DNA from: JAMXLO01 sp963749575
Lineage (GTDB): Bacteria; Pseudomonadota; Alphaproteobacteria; Acetobacterales; Acetobacteraceae
Length of the DNA stretch: 64,000 bases
Direction: 5' to 3'
Assembly (NCBI GenBank): GCA_963749575.1
Contig: CAVVNM010000008.1
Coordinates: forward strand, 310,001-374,000
Made by a program: the position numbers and the translations under genes. Below, one piece after another: positions 1 to 8,667 of this stretch; within the stretch, counting starts at the first letter, position 1, and each line of letters starts with the position of its first letter. Below the pieces are notes generated by a model. That model was not told where the DNA came from, did no database searches, and saw only the letters and a program-made list of their open reading frames with translations.

Positions 1-107
1 GGCTGGTTGCTGGTCATGCGGCGATTGGCGGGGAGCACGACAAGGCTCGACGGCGTCATGCCGAACGAGCACATGAGTTGTGCGCCGTTGACCACCTGCA
101 TCGGCAT
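1..107 (-). CDS. PAAR-like DUF4280 protein, N-terminal fragment
   Basis: The first 35 codons of a minus-strand gene that leaves the window. The start MPMQVVNGAQLMCSFGM and the following TPSSLVVLP are typical of the DUF4280/PAAR-like family, small proteins thought to form or cap the spike tip of type VI secretion or related contractile systems. The ATG at 107 is preceded by a strong AGGAGG (114-119) with a 6-nt spacer, which fixes the start. It is divergent from glyA. The family call rests on the recognisable N-terminus only; downstream effector or baseplate genes would lie outside the window. Confidence 0.7.
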   Translation of the reverse strand, partial: MPMQVVNGAQLMCSFGMTPSSLVVLPANRRMTSNQ

Positions 108-305
108 GATCGGCCTCCTGAACCATGGGACGGATTAGCCTCCAGCATAGCGCCACCGACCGCACGTGACAGCAACGAGTTGGTGATGTCTTGATGCCAT
201 GGCCACGGGCTGCATGCCGGCCATGACGATGGCATCCACGTGGGGCCGTTTGTGCGCCACCGACCGCATGCTACAGGTCGGTCGATCATCAATCCTGGGC
301 AGGTC

Positions 306-1610
306 ATGAACGAACAGCGTCCCGCCGCCAGCCTGCAGCGGTTCTTCGGCGCCCCGCTTGCCGACACCGATCCGGAGCTCGCTGCGGCACTCAGCGCCGA
401 ACTGATCCGCCAGCAGGACGGCATCGAGCTGATCGCCAGCGAGAACGCGGTGTCCGCCGCCGTGCTCGAGGCGCAGGGCTCGGTGCTGACCAACAAGTAC
501 GCGGAAGGCTATCCCGGCCGGCGCTATTACGGCGGCTGCGGCAACGTCGATGTCGTCGAGCAGCTCGCGATCGACCGGGCGAAGCGGCTGTTCTCCTGCG
601 AGTTCGCCAATGTCCAGCCGCACTCCGGCGCGCAGGCGAACCAGGCGGTGCTGCTGGCCCTGTTGCGGCCGGGCGACACGATCCTTGGCATGAGCCTCGC
701 GGCCGGCGGTCATCTGACGCACGGCGCGGCGCCCAATCTGTCCGGCAAGTGGTTCCGCGCCGTCCAGTACGGCGTGCGCCGCGACGACGGGGTGCTGGAC
801 TATGACGAACTCGAGCGGCTGGCGCGCACCGAGCGCCCACGGCTGATCATCGCCGGCGGCTCGGCCTATCCGCGCTTCATCGACTTCCCCCGCATTCGCG
901 GCATCGCCGACGAGATCGACGCATACCTCATGGTGGACATGGCGCATTTCGCCGGCCTGGTCGCCGCCGACCTGTTCCCCAGTCCGCTGCCCTACGCGCA
1001 CGTCGTCACCACCACCACGCACAAGACGCTGCGCGGACCGCGCGGCGGCATGCTTCTGACCAACGACCTCGAGCTCGGCCGGAAGCTCAATTCCGCGGTG
1101 TTCCCAGGTCTGCAGGGCGGGCCGCTGATGCACGTGATTGCCGGCAAGGCCGCGGCATTTGCCGAGGCGCTGCGTCCCGAATTCCGCACCTACCAGAAGG
1201 CGGTGGTGGACAACGCCAAGGTGCTGGCCGAGACGCTGGCCCGGCAGGGGCTGGCAATCGTCACCGGGGGCACCGACTGCCACCTGCTGCTGGTCGACCT
1301 GCGGCCGAAGCGCGTCACCGGCAAGGCGGCCGAGTCCAGTCTGGAGCGCGCCAGGATCACCGCCAACAAGAACGCCATCCCGTTCGATCCGGAGAAGCCG
1401 GCGATCACCTCCGGCGTCCGCCTCGGCTCTCCGGCCGCCACCACGCGCGGCTTCGGCACCGCGGAATTCCGCGAGATCGGGTTGCTGATCGACGAGGTGC
1501 TGGAGGGCCTGGCGCGCTCCAGCGACGGCGCCAACGATGCGGCTGAGGCGACGGTCGGCGCGCGGGTGCAGGCGATGTGCGCCCGCTTTCCGCTGTATCG
1601 CGCAAGGTAG
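306..1610 (+). CDS. glyA: serine hydroxymethyltransferase
   Basis: A 434-residue PLP enzyme that interconverts serine and glycine and supplies methylene-tetrahydrofolate. Family blocks are plain: IELIASENAVS, TNKYAEGYPGRRYYGG, and the PLP-lysine motif TTHKTLRGPRGG with Lys about residue 240. Length is normal for a bacterial GlyA. An upstream in-frame ATG at 240 would add 22 unlikely residues, so I chose MNEQRPAASLQ at 306. nrdR begins 6 nt after the stop, so glyA probably heads the glyA-nrdR-rib-nusB operon, an order common in alphaproteobacteria. Confidence 0.97.
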   Translation: MNEQRPAASLQRFFGAPLADTDPELAAALSAELIRQQDGIELIASENAVSAAVLEAQGSVLTNKYAEGYPGRRYYGGCGNVDVVEQLAIDRAKRLFSCEFANVQPHSGAQANQAVLLALLRPGDTILGMSLAAGGHLTHGAAPNLSGKWFRAVQYGVRRDDGVLDYDELERLARTERPRLIIAGGSAYPRFIDFPRIRGIADEIDAYLMVDMAHFAGLVAADLFPSPLPYAHVVTTTTHKTLRGPRGGMLLTNDLELGRKLNSAVFPGLQGGPLMHVIAGKAAAFAEALRPEFRTYQKAVVDNAKVLAETLARQGLAIVTGGTDCHLLLVDLRPKRVTGKAAESSLERARITANKNAIPFDPEKPAITSGVRLGSPAATTRGFGTAEFREIGLLIDEVLEGLARSSDGANDAAEATVGARVQAMCARFPLYRAR

Positions 1611-1616
1611 CCGCCG

Positions 1617-2072
1617 ATGCGCTGCCCGTTCTGCGGCCACGAGGACACGCAGGTGAAGGACAGCCGCCCCAGCGAGGACGGCGGAGCGATCCGGCGACGT
1701 CGCTTCTGCGCCAACTGCGGCCAGCGCTTCACCACCATCGAGCGCACCCAGTTGCGCGAGTTGACCGTGGTGAAGTCGGACGGCCGCCGGGTGCCGTTCG
1801 ACCGCGAGAAGCTGTCCCGCTCGATCCGCATCGCGCTGCGCAAGCGGCCGATCCAGGAGGAGCGCATCGAGCGCATCGTCAACGGCATCGTCCGCCAGCT
1901 CGAGTCGTCCGGCGAAAGCGACATACCGTCGAAGCATGTCGGCGAGCTGGTGATGGACACGCTGCGGGAGCTGGACTCGGTCGCCTATGTTCGCTTCGCC
2001 AGCGTGTATCGGAACTTTCGCGAGGCCAAGGACTTCGAGGACTTCATCGGTTCGCTGGGCGAGGCCACATAG
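1617..2072 (+). CDS. nrdR: transcriptional repressor NrdR
   Basis: A 151-residue nucleotide-sensing repressor of ribonucleotide reductase genes. The N-terminal zinc ribbon has CPFC (residues 3-6) and CANC (about 31-34), followed by an ATP-cone domain with VVKSDGRRVPFDREKL. Length matches the family. It sits between glyA and ribD, a frequent placement in alphaproteobacteria, and only 8 nt separate its stop from ribD. No NrdR box was looked for because no nrd operon is present in the window. Confidence 0.97.
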   Translation: MRCPFCGHEDTQVKDSRPSEDGGAIRRRRFCANCGQRFTTIERTQLRELTVVKSDGRRVPFDREKLSRSIRIALRKRPIQEERIERIVNGIVRQLESSGESDIPSKHVGELVMDTLRELDSVAYVRFASVYRNFREAKDFEDFIGSLGEAT

Positions 2073-2080
2073 GCCCCGTC

Positions 2081-3208
2081 ATGGCCGCGCCGTCACGCCC
2101 CTCATCAGCCGAGGACATCGCGCACATGCGGTCTGCCCTGGCACTGGGGCGACGCGGCATCGGCAACACCTGGCCCAATCCGTCGGTCGGCTGCGTCGTC
2201 GTCAACAACGGCCGCGTGGCAGGTCGGGCGGTCACCGCGCCGGGTGGGCGGCCACACGCCGAACCTGCGGCACTGGACATGGCGGGCACCACCGCCGCGC
2301 GCGGAGCCACGGCCTATGTCACGCTGGAGCCGTGCTGCCACTGGGGGCGCACGCCGCCCTGCACCGACGCCTTGATCAATGCCGGGGTGGCGCGCGTGGT
2401 GATCGCCACCCGCGACCCCGACCCGAGGGTGGATGGGGCGGGTATCGCGCGGCTGCGCGCGGCCGGCATCGCCGTCGATGAAGGCGTGCTGCGGGATGAA
2501 GCCGACGAACTGGTGGCGGGGTTCCGCGCACGGGTTCGCATCGGGCGTCCATTGGTGACGCTGAAGCTTGCCTCGACACTGGACGGCCGGATCGCCACGC
2601 GTTCGGGCGAGAGCCGCTGGATCACCGGCGAGGCCGCACGCCGTGCCGCCCACGCACTGCGCGGGCGGCACGATGCGGTGCTGGTTGGCGTCGGCACGGT
2701 GCTGGCCGACGATCCGGCGCTGAGCTGCCGCTTGCCCGGCTATCGCGCCAACCCGGTGGTGCGCGTCGTGGCCGACAGCCATCTCCGCACTCCGCTCACT
2801 GCAACGCTTGTCGCCACGGCCGCCGCGGCGCCGACCTGGATGCTGATCCGCGACGGCACCGATCGTGAGCGCCGGCACGCATTCGCGGAACTCGGCGTGA
2901 CGCTGATCGAGGTAGCCGGTGCCGAAACCGGTGTCGATCCGATCGCCGCGCTGAACGCGCTGGGCGACGCGGGGCTCACGCGGATCCTGGTGGAGGGAGG
3001 CGCCCAGCTCGCAGCCTCACTGCTGCGTGCCGACCTGGTGGACCGGATCGCCTGGTTCCATGCGCCCGCCGTGATGGGCGGCGACGCGTGGCCCGCGGTG
3101 CAGGCGTTCGGGATCGCGCATCTTGCCGCGATGCCACGCTTCACCAGGGTGGGCTACACCGCACTCGGCGATGATATGCTCAGCGAGTTCGTGAGGAGGC
3201 CAGGATGA
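2081..3208 (+). CDS. ribD: bifunctional riboflavin deaminase/reductase RibD
   Basis: A 375-residue enzyme for two riboflavin steps: deamination of the pyrimidine formed by GTP cyclohydrolase II and reduction of its ribose side chain. The N-terminal zinc deaminase domain shows HAEPAALDMAG and PCCHWGRTPPC. The C-terminal reductase domain starts near VTLKLASTLDGRIATRSGESRWITG in separate blocks and includes ILVEGGAQLAASLL. The start MAAPSRPSSAEDIAHMRSAL at 2081 fits the family length; a later ATG at 2126 is possible. It is followed by a 158-bp gap filled by a palindromic repeat before ribE. Confidence 0.95.
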   Translation: MAAPSRPSSAEDIAHMRSALALGRRGIGNTWPNPSVGCVVVNNGRVAGRAVTAPGGRPHAEPAALDMAGTTAARGATAYVTLEPCCHWGRTPPCTDALINAGVARVVIATRDPDPRVDGAGIARLRAAGIAVDEGVLRDEADELVAGFRARVRIGRPLVTLKLASTLDGRIATRSGESRWITGEAARRAAHALRGRHDAVLVGVGTVLADDPALSCRLPGYRANPVVRVVADSHLRTPLTATLVATAAAAPTWMLIRDGTDRERRHAFAELGVTLIEVAGAETGVDPIAALNALGDAGLTRILVEGGAQLAASLLRADLVDRIAWFHAPAVMGGDAWPAVQAFGIAHLAAMPRFTRVGYTALGDDMLSEFVRRPG

Positions 3209-3210
3209 TC

Positions 3211-3342
3211 GACCGGACAGTCGGACCTCCCCTCCCCCTTGCGGGAGGGGATTGGGGGAACGGGGCGGCGCCAGCGCCCCAGGGCCCCCTCCCCCCAATC
3301 CCCTCCCGCGAGGAGAGGGAGAGGTCCGACCGGTCTGGCGCA
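3211..3342. repeat. large imperfect inverted repeat between ribD and ribE
   Basis: Two arms of about 55 bases face each other. The left arm begins GACCGGACAGTCGGACCTC near 3211 and runs through GCGGGAGGGGATTGGGGG to about 3258. The right arm runs from about 3290 to 3342 and reads, on the other strand, GACCGGTCGGACCTC then GCGGGAGGGGATTGGGGG. Each arm also contains its own CCCTCCCCC/GGGAGGGG pairing. Such arms are typical of dispersed intergenic repeats in G+C-rich proteobacteria. It would form a strong hairpin in the rib mRNA and could attenuate or separate ribD from ribE; that effect is inference. Confidence 0.8.
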
Positions 3343-3366
3343 CCCTGCCATGCGATGGTCGCCTGA

Positions 3367-3966
3367 ATGTTCACCGGCATCGTCACCGCCCTCGGCACTG
3401 TCCGCGCCATCAGCCCACTGGGGGACGGCGCCGACATGCGGCTGACGATCGCCGCGCCGTGGCCCGATACCGCGGAAGTCCCGATCGGTGCCTCGATCGG
3501 CTGTTCCGGCTGCTGCCTCACCGCGGTCGAGATCGGCCCCGACTGGTTCGCCGCCGATGCGTCGGCCGAGACGTTGAGCCGGACCACGCTGGGGCGCTGG
3601 GCGGTCGGCACGCGGGTCAATCTGGAGCGTTCGCTGCGCCTGGGCGACGAACTGGGCGGCCACCTGGTATCGGGCCACGTCGACGGCGTCGGCGCGGTGG
3701 TCTCGGCCGCGGCGGAACACGGTTCGATCCGCTTCGTGTTCCGCGTGCCCGACGACCTGGCGCGCTACATCGCGGTGAAGGGCAGTGTCGCGGTCGATGG
3801 GGTGTCGTTGACGGTCAACGAGGTTACGGACGATACCTTCGGCGTGAACATCATTCCGCACACCGCCGCGGTCACCAGTCTAGGCTCGCTTCGCCCTGGC
3901 GATGCGGTCAATCTCGAAATCGACATGCTGGCGCGCTACGTCGCGCGGCTGGCGGAGTTCAAGTGA
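3367..3966 (+). CDS. ribE: riboflavin synthase, alpha subunit
   Basis: A 199-residue protein that dismutates two 6,7-dimethyl-8-ribityllumazines into riboflavin and a recycled pyrimidine. It starts with the hallmark MFTGIVTALGTVRAI and has two lumazine-binding repeats; the second contains GGHLVSGHVDGVG. Each half has a conserved Ser-Leu-Thr or equivalent block (GVSLTVNEVTDD). The stop codon overlaps the start of ribBX by one base (TGATG), which implies translational coupling. The only 5' oddity is the palindromic repeat directly upstream. Confidence 0.96.
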   Translation: MFTGIVTALGTVRAISPLGDGADMRLTIAAPWPDTAEVPIGASIGCSGCCLTAVEIGPDWFAADASAETLSRTTLGRWAVGTRVNLERSLRLGDELGGHLVSGHVDGVGAVVSAAAEHGSIRFVFRVPDDLARYIAVKGSVAVDGVSLTVNEVTDDTFGVNIIPHTAAVTSLGSLRPGDAVNLEIDMLARYVARLAEFK

Positions 3967-5111
3967 TGCAGCAGAACCTCAAGACCGTCGAACTGTCGCA
4001 GTACCTCTCCGCCGCCGATGAGCTGATCGAAGAAGCCCGCAACGGCCGCATGTTCATCCTGGTCGATGACGAGGACCGGGAGAACGAGGGCGACCTCGTG
4101 GTGCCGGCGCAGTTCGCCACGCCGGATGCGGTCAATTTCATGGCGCGGCACGCGCGCGGTCTGGTCTGTCTGGCGCTGACCCGCCAGCGGGTGGAGCAGC
4201 TCGGCCTGCCGCTGATGAGCGCGCACAACGGCACGCGGCATCAGACCGCGTTCACCATCTCGATCGAGGCGCGCGAGGGCGTTACCACCGGCATCTCGGC
4301 GCACGACCGCGCGCGCACCATTTCGGTGGCGATCAATCCGGAATGCGGCCGCGACGACATCGTGACGCCGGGGCACATCTTCCCGCTGATGGCGCGCGAG
4401 GGCGGCACCCTGGTACGTGCGGGACACACCGAGGCGTCGGTCGATATCGCGCGCAAGGCCGGGCTGTATCCGGCGGCGGTGATCTGCGAGATCATGAACG
4501 ACGACGGCACCATGGCGCGGCTGCCGGATCTGGTGGCGTTCGCACAGCGTCACAACCTGAAGCTGGGTTCGATCGCCGACCTGATTGCCCACCGGCGCCT
4601 CACCGAGCGGCTGGTGAAGCGCGTGGCCGACGGCACCTTCCACCATATCGCAGGCGGCGACTGGCGCGCCGTGGTGTATGCCAACACGGTCGAGTACCAG
4701 GAGCATCTGGCGCTGGTGAAGGGCGATGTGAGCGGGCCGGACCCGGTGATGGTGCGCATGCATGCGGTCGATCTGCTGGACGACATGACCGCCGGGCCGC
4801 ACTGGATCGCCATCCACAACGCCATGCACATGATCGGCCGCGAGGGCCGCGGCGTCGTGGTGCTGATCCGCGAGCATCGCAAGACCGCGCTCGCCGAGCG
4901 GGTGAACCAACTCGCCGTCGGCAGCCCAAGACCGCAACGCGCGTTGCGCGACTACGGCATCGGCGCGCAGATCCTGCTCGATCTTGGCGTGAAGAACATG
5001 GTGCTGCTGTCCAACGTCCGACGCACCATCGTCGGTCTCGAGGGCTACGGACTGAATATCGTGGCGCAAAAGGCGATCCCGAATATCGTCGGCGAAGGCT
5101 ATACCGGATGA
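3966..5111 (+). CDS. ribB: dihydroxybutanone phosphate synthase with degenerate GTP cyclohydrolase II domain (RibBX type)
   Basis: A 381-residue protein. Residues 1 to about 215 are DHBP synthase, which makes the four-carbon riboflavin precursor from ribulose 5-phosphate; the acidic metal site is DDEDRENEGD. The C-terminal part resembles GTP cyclohydrolase II (MRMHAVDLLDDM, RGVVVLIREH, LGVKNMVLLSN), but the zinc-binding Cys-x10-Cys-x-Cys of active RibA is absent. That matches the RibBX hybrids described in proteobacteria. GTP cyclohydrolase II activity is therefore probably supplied by another gene outside the window. The start overlaps the ribE stop and the end overlaps ribH. Confidence 0.93.
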   Translation: MQQNLKTVELSQYLSAADELIEEARNGRMFILVDDEDRENEGDLVVPAQFATPDAVNFMARHARGLVCLALTRQRVEQLGLPLMSAHNGTRHQTAFTISIEAREGVTTGISAHDRARTISVAINPECGRDDIVTPGHIFPLMAREGGTLVRAGHTEASVDIARKAGLYPAAVICEIMNDDGTMARLPDLVAFAQRHNLKLGSIADLIAHRRLTERLVKRVADGTFHHIAGGDWRAVVYANTVEYQEHLALVKGDVSGPDPVMVRMHAVDLLDDMTAGPHWIAIHNAMHMIGREGRGVVVLIREHRKTALAERVNQLAVGSPRPQRALRDYGIGAQILLDLGVKNMVLLSNVRRTIVGLEGYGLNIVAQKAIPNIVGEGYTG

Positions 5112-5590
5112 GCACGGAGGACGCGCCGCTTCCCGCCGCGCCGCAGATCGCGGGCCCACCGCCACATGTTCTGCTGGTCCGCGCGCCGTACTATCGCGCC
5201 GTGATCGATGGGCTGACGGACGGTGCGATCCGCATTCTGCGCGAGGCCGGCGCCACTTTCGAGCAGCTCGACGTCGCCGGTGCATTCGAACTGCCGCAGG
5301 CGGTCCGCATCGCGATGCGCGGCTCGCGGCGGTTCGATGGGTTTATTGCGCTCGGTTGCATCGTGCGTGGCGAGACCGACCACTACGAATTCATCTGCCG
5401 CGCCTCGATGGAGGGGCTGATGCATGTCGCGCTGCAGTTTGGATTGGCGCTCGGCACCGGACTGTTGACCTGCGACAGCATTGCCCAGGCAGAGGCGCGT
5501 TCCGGTCAGGACGGCCACAACAAGGGCGCCGAAGCCGCAGCGGCGGCCCTGCTGCAGATCGGCGCGGCAAGGCATCTCGGCGCGGTGTGA
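5108..5590 (+). CDS. ribH: 6,7-dimethyl-8-ribityllumazine synthase
   Basis: A 160-residue enzyme that joins the pyrimidine and the DHBP-derived carbon unit into lumazine, the substrate of RibE. Diagnostic blocks are VAGAFELPQAVRIA and ALGCIVRGETDHYEFIC, with the catalytic His in the latter. The ATG at 5108 overlaps the ribBX stop (ATGA) and the stop overlaps the nusB start, so all rib genes here look translationally linked. Length is normal for the icosahedral or pentameric family. Confidence 0.96.
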   Translation: MSTEDAPLPAAPQIAGPPPHVLLVRAPYYRAVIDGLTDGAIRILREAGATFEQLDVAGAFELPQAVRIAMRGSRRFDGFIALGCIVRGETDHYEFICRASMEGLMHVALQFGLALGTGLLTCDSIAQAEARSGQDGHNKGAEAAAAALLQIGAARHLGAV

Positions 5591-6069
5591 TGGGCAGAAC
5601 GGCGCGCCGGCCACGCACCGCCTCGCGCGTCGCCGCGGTGCAGGCATTGTTTCAGAGCGAACAGGCGCAGGACAATCCGGAGACGGTGATCGATCAGTTC
5701 GTCCGCCACCGGCTGGGTGAGCTGCCCGGCACCGGCGGCTTCGAGGACGGCCGGGTGCCGGATGCCGAGGTGCCGCTGTTCGCCCGGATCGTGCGTGCCG
5801 CAGTGGCGCAGCAGGACACGATCGACCGCATGCTGGCCGAGACGCTGCCGGCCGACTGGCCGCTGGCGCGCATCGATCCGGTGCTGCGCGCACTGATGCG
5901 TGCCGGCGCAGCGGAGCTTGGGATGGCAGGCGGCCCGCCGGCCAAGGTGGTGATCAACGAGTATCTCGACGTGGCGCGGGGGTTCTTCACCGGCGCCGAG
6001 CCCGGGATGGCGAACGCTGTGCTGGATCGTCTGGCAAGACTGTTGCGGCCGGGCGAGTTCGGCGGATAG
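5590..6069 (+). CDS. nusB: transcription antitermination factor NusB
   Basis: A 159-residue all-helical RNA-binding protein that, with NusE (S10), binds boxA in rRNA leaders and promotes antitermination. Recognisable features are RVAAVQALFQSEQ at the start, and PLARIDPVLRALMRAGAAEL and VVINEYLDVARGFF toward the end. It overlaps ribH by one base (TGATG). ribH-nusB linkage is widespread in bacteria. Nothing unusual in length or motifs. Confidence 0.95.
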   Translation: MGRTARRPRTASRVAAVQALFQSEQAQDNPETVIDQFVRHRLGELPGTGGFEDGRVPDAEVPLFARIVRAAVAQQDTIDRMLAETLPADWPLARIDPVLRALMRAGAAELGMAGGPPAKVVINEYLDVARGFFTGAEPGMANAVLDRLARLLRPGEFGG

Positions 6070-6089
6070 TGCAAACCTGAGGATATCAC

Positions 6090-6968
6090 ATGACCGATAC
6101 GATCATCGGCACAGGCTCCTACCGTTACCGCTTCCAGCGCGACTGGGCGAAGTTGCCGCGCTGGTGGAACTTCGGCGAGGCGAACCATCCCGGGCCACCG
6201 CAAACCACCGTGAAGGGTGCGGTCGCCGCGAACGGTGACGTTTACGTGCTGTGCCGCGCCGCGCATCCGGTGCTGGTGTTCGACGCCGAGGGCCGGTTCG
6301 TCACCTCATGGGGCGAGGGTCAGTTCTCCAGCTTCGTGCATGGCCTGTCGATCGATCCGGCCGGTCACGTCTGGATCACTGATTCCGGCCTGCACACCGT
6401 GACGCAACACGAGCCGGACGGCACACTGCTGCGTACTCTCGGCGCGCGCGGTTTCGCGATGCCGACACTGTACGGCAATCCGTTCAACATGCCGACCGGC
6501 GTGGCGTTCGGGTCTACCGGCGAGATCTTCGTATCCGACGGCTATGGCAATCGCCGGGTGCATTGCTTCGCTGCGGACGGCGAACTGAAGCATTCCTGGG
6601 GGGAACCGGGCAACGGGCCCGGCGAGTTCGCGCTGGTTCACTTCATCACCGCCGATGCCGATGATCGGCTGCATGTCTGCGATCGCGAGAACCACCGCAT
6701 TCAGGTGTTCACGACCACCGGCGACGTGCTGGCCCAGTGGACCGGATTCACCATGCCGAGCGACCTCGCATTCGGCCGCGAGGTGAGCTACGTCGCCGGC
6801 GCTGACGGCGTATCGATCTGGACCAAGGATCGCCGCAAGCTGGCGCAGTTCGCCCACGACGAGCCATTCGCCGGCGCGTTCAACGTGCACGGCATCTGGC
6901 TGGATGCCGATGAGAACATCTACCTCGCACAGTTCGACCGCGCGGTGAGCAAGCTGAGCCGGGAGTGA
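6090..6968 (+). CDS. NHL-repeat beta-propeller protein
   Basis: A 292-residue protein without a clear signal peptide. NHL-type repeats are visible, for example VHGLSIDPAGHVWITDSG, MPTGVAFGSTGEIFVSDG and ADADDRLHVCDRENHRIQVF. Proteins like this are often annotated as peptidyl-alpha-hydroxyglycine alpha-amidating lyase-like, but a bacterial role is not established and I would not assign that activity. It lies 20 nt after nusB on the same strand and may be cotranscribed. Its end meets the convergent gene at 6969 with no spacer. Confidence 0.8.
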   Translation: MTDTIIGTGSYRYRFQRDWAKLPRWWNFGEANHPGPPQTTVKGAVAANGDVYVLCRAAHPVLVFDAEGRFVTSWGEGQFSSFVHGLSIDPAGHVWITDSGLHTVTQHEPDGTLLRTLGARGFAMPTLYGNPFNMPTGVAFGSTGEIFVSDGYGNRRVHCFAADGELKHSWGEPGNGPGEFALVHFITADADDRLHVCDRENHRIQVFTTTGDVLAQWTGFTMPSDLAFGREVSYVAGADGVSIWTKDRRKLAQFAHDEPFAGAFNVHGIWLDADENIYLAQFDRAVSKLSRE

Positions 6969-7973
6969 TCACCAAACCATCCGTCGCACGGTGTTCTGCT
7001 TGCGCGTTGCGGGCCGTGTCAGCAACGCCCATTCGGTAACCGGCATGAAGCGTGGCGCCAGGAATTGGTAGCTGCGATTGAGCAGCGCGAGGATCCCCTC
7101 GTCGAAGCCGGTTCCCGCCACGTCCCACTCCTCCAGCAGCGACTGCCATGCCCGCTGGGCGCGGTACAGCCAGTCGCGGTTGGAACGAATGAAGGTGCGC
7201 TGGCTGTCGGCATTGCGCAGTGCCGCCATCACCTCGCCGGTCTGCGCATCCAGCTCGTCGAATTTGTGGCTGATCTGCTTCAGCGCGGCACCGGTCAGTC
7301 GCCGCACCTGCGTCAACGTCTCGAGATGCGAGCCGTCGCCGCGATAGGCCTGCGCCATGCGGTTCAGCTTCTCCGCCATACCCTTCACGCGGCGCAGCAG
7401 CCGGTCGCGCAACGCCTCGATATAGGCCAGTTCCTGTGCCATATCCTCGACCAGCTGGATCACCGCCTCGCGCGACGGCAGCCCGAGCGTCTCGGCTGCC
7501 TTGGCGAACGCCTCCTGCACCTGCTGCTTGCGCGCCGGATCGTCCGCCACCTGAAGCAACGCATCGGCGTCCAGGTTCGGCGAATCGCCGCCGGTGCCTG
7601 AGTTCAGCCAGGCCACCAACTGCCATTGCAGCCGCGCATTGGCGATCTGCAGGTGCAGCTCACTCGGCTCCCAGCTCGCCTCGCCGCTCAGCACCTCGGG
7701 CGGCAACGGATCGCCGATCCGCAATCCGGCGATGAAGTCGAGCGACTGCGCGATCAGGCCGAGCATCTTGCCGTCATCGGACTCGTCCGGGATGCCGAAC
7801 TCCCGTTGCAGAGAGCGTAGCGGGATCACCGCTTCCTTCTCGCCCCGCTTCACCACCATGACCGGTGTGCCGTCGGTCTCGGCGCGTCGGAACAGCGGCT
7901 CGCCGAACGAGGTGAAGAGGCGATGTTGCAGATTGCAGCAACTCGCGGGAGTCGGGTTCGCGTCAGTATCCAT
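6969..7973 (-). CDS. conserved protein of unknown function
   Basis: A 334-residue protein with no domain I recognise. The N-terminal half has a short cysteine pair (ASCCNLQHRL), a VMVVKRGEKEAVIPLRSLQREF block and PLPPEVLSGEASWEPS. The C-terminal half is helical and charged, with likely coiled-coil segments around LRDRLLRRVKGMAEKLNRMA and QTGEVMAALRNADSQRTF. There is no signal peptide or membrane segment. It is convergent with the NHL gene and single. Codon use is typical of the window, so I regard it as real. No function is proposed. Confidence 0.75.
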   Translation of the reverse strand: MDTDANPTPASCCNLQHRLFTSFGEPLFRRAETDGTPVMVVKRGEKEAVIPLRSLQREFGIPDESDDGKMLGLIAQSLDFIAGLRIGDPLPPEVLSGEASWEPSELHLQIANARLQWQLVAWLNSGTGGDSPNLDADALLQVADDPARKQQVQEAFAKAAETLGLPSREAVIQLVEDMAQELAYIEALRDRLLRRVKGMAEKLNRMAQAYRGDGSHLETLTQVRRLTGAALKQISHKFDELDAQTGEVMAALRNADSQRTFIRSNRDWLYRAQRAWQSLLEEWDVAGTGFDEGILALLNRSYQFLAPRFMPVTEWALLTRPATRKQNTVRRMVW

Positions 7974-8515
7974 GGCCGAAGCGCCAGTCGTCCGGGCCCG
8001 GTCATCCCACCACAGCGCGATGAACAGACCGTAAGCGCCGGGCAGCTAATCCGTGCCGGTCTGGCCGACCCCACCGCACCGCGCCATCGCGGCCGCCTCG
8101 GCAAAATCGCGAAGCAGCGGTCAGCGTTGCGACGCCGGGCGCTGCCGTTAACGGAATGGATTGATCCGGGCAGTTCCCGGCAGCGCCCCTGTCGGTGCGA
8201 CGAGCAGTAGAATCAGATCACGAAAACGTGTCACGAATGCTCCGGGCTTCATAAGCAGACAATGCAAGTCTTCACCGCCCGGCTGCGCCGGTAAAGAATC
8301 TGTGCATCGATCTGGCAAGGCACTGGCGCCGCCAGTCATCGCTCAGGCAAGCTCGGCGTGGGCAAGTAGTGAGTTGTATCGAGAAACAACGTAACACTTC
8401 GTTTCCGGCATACTCGGCATAAAATATATGCGAAAATATTGTATTATCCCACGAGCACAGATGGCCCACTTCGCAACCGCACGAAAACACGCGAAGTAAC
8501 GAAGGAGTGAGAATA
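7974..8515. other. intergenic region upstream of a small secreted-peptide gene
   Basis: About 540 bases with no convincing gene. It is G+C-rich up to about 8380 and then clearly A+T-richer (around 8410-8455, AAATATATGCGAAAATATTG), which is where promoter elements for the small gene at 8516 most likely sit. I could not assign exact -35 and -10 boxes. Confidence 0.5.
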
Positions 8516-8641
8516 ATGAAGACCATGATGTTGGCTCTTGCGGCCATGCTGGGCATCGCCGCCGGAATGTCCGCGCTGACCCCGTCGGCACAGGCATCGC
8601 GGACCTATGAGTTCGCTCCGACCGACAATGGCCAAGGCTGA
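8516..8641 (+). CDS. small secreted peptide, 41 residues
   Basis: A short gene below usual length cut-offs. The product starts MKTMMLALAAMLGIAAGM and continues to TPSAQA, a textbook signal peptide with a likely AQA cleavage site, leaving a mature peptide of only about 14 residues (SRTYEFAPTDNGQG). AAGGAG (8502-8507) precedes the ATG by 8 nt. A G+C hairpin terminator follows the stop by 26 nt, so it is a self-contained transcription unit with an A+T-rich promoter region. I do not recognise a family; function is unknown. Confidence 0.65.
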   Translation: MKTMMLALAAMLGIAAGMSALTPSAQASRTYEFAPTDNGQG

Positions 8642-8667
8642 TCATCGACCAAACATTGCTGCCGAGG

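Noticed and set aside
135..1937. A 600-codon minus-strand reading frame across glyA and nrdR
   Set aside because: It lies antisense to two well-supported genes, is rich in Arg, Ala and Gly as expected for a shadow frame in G+C-rich DNA, and has no family features.
1900..2081. FMN riboswitch upstream of the riboflavin genes
   Set aside because: ribD follows nrdR by 8 bases, leaving no leader, and no FMN-element sequence was seen before glyA or ribE.
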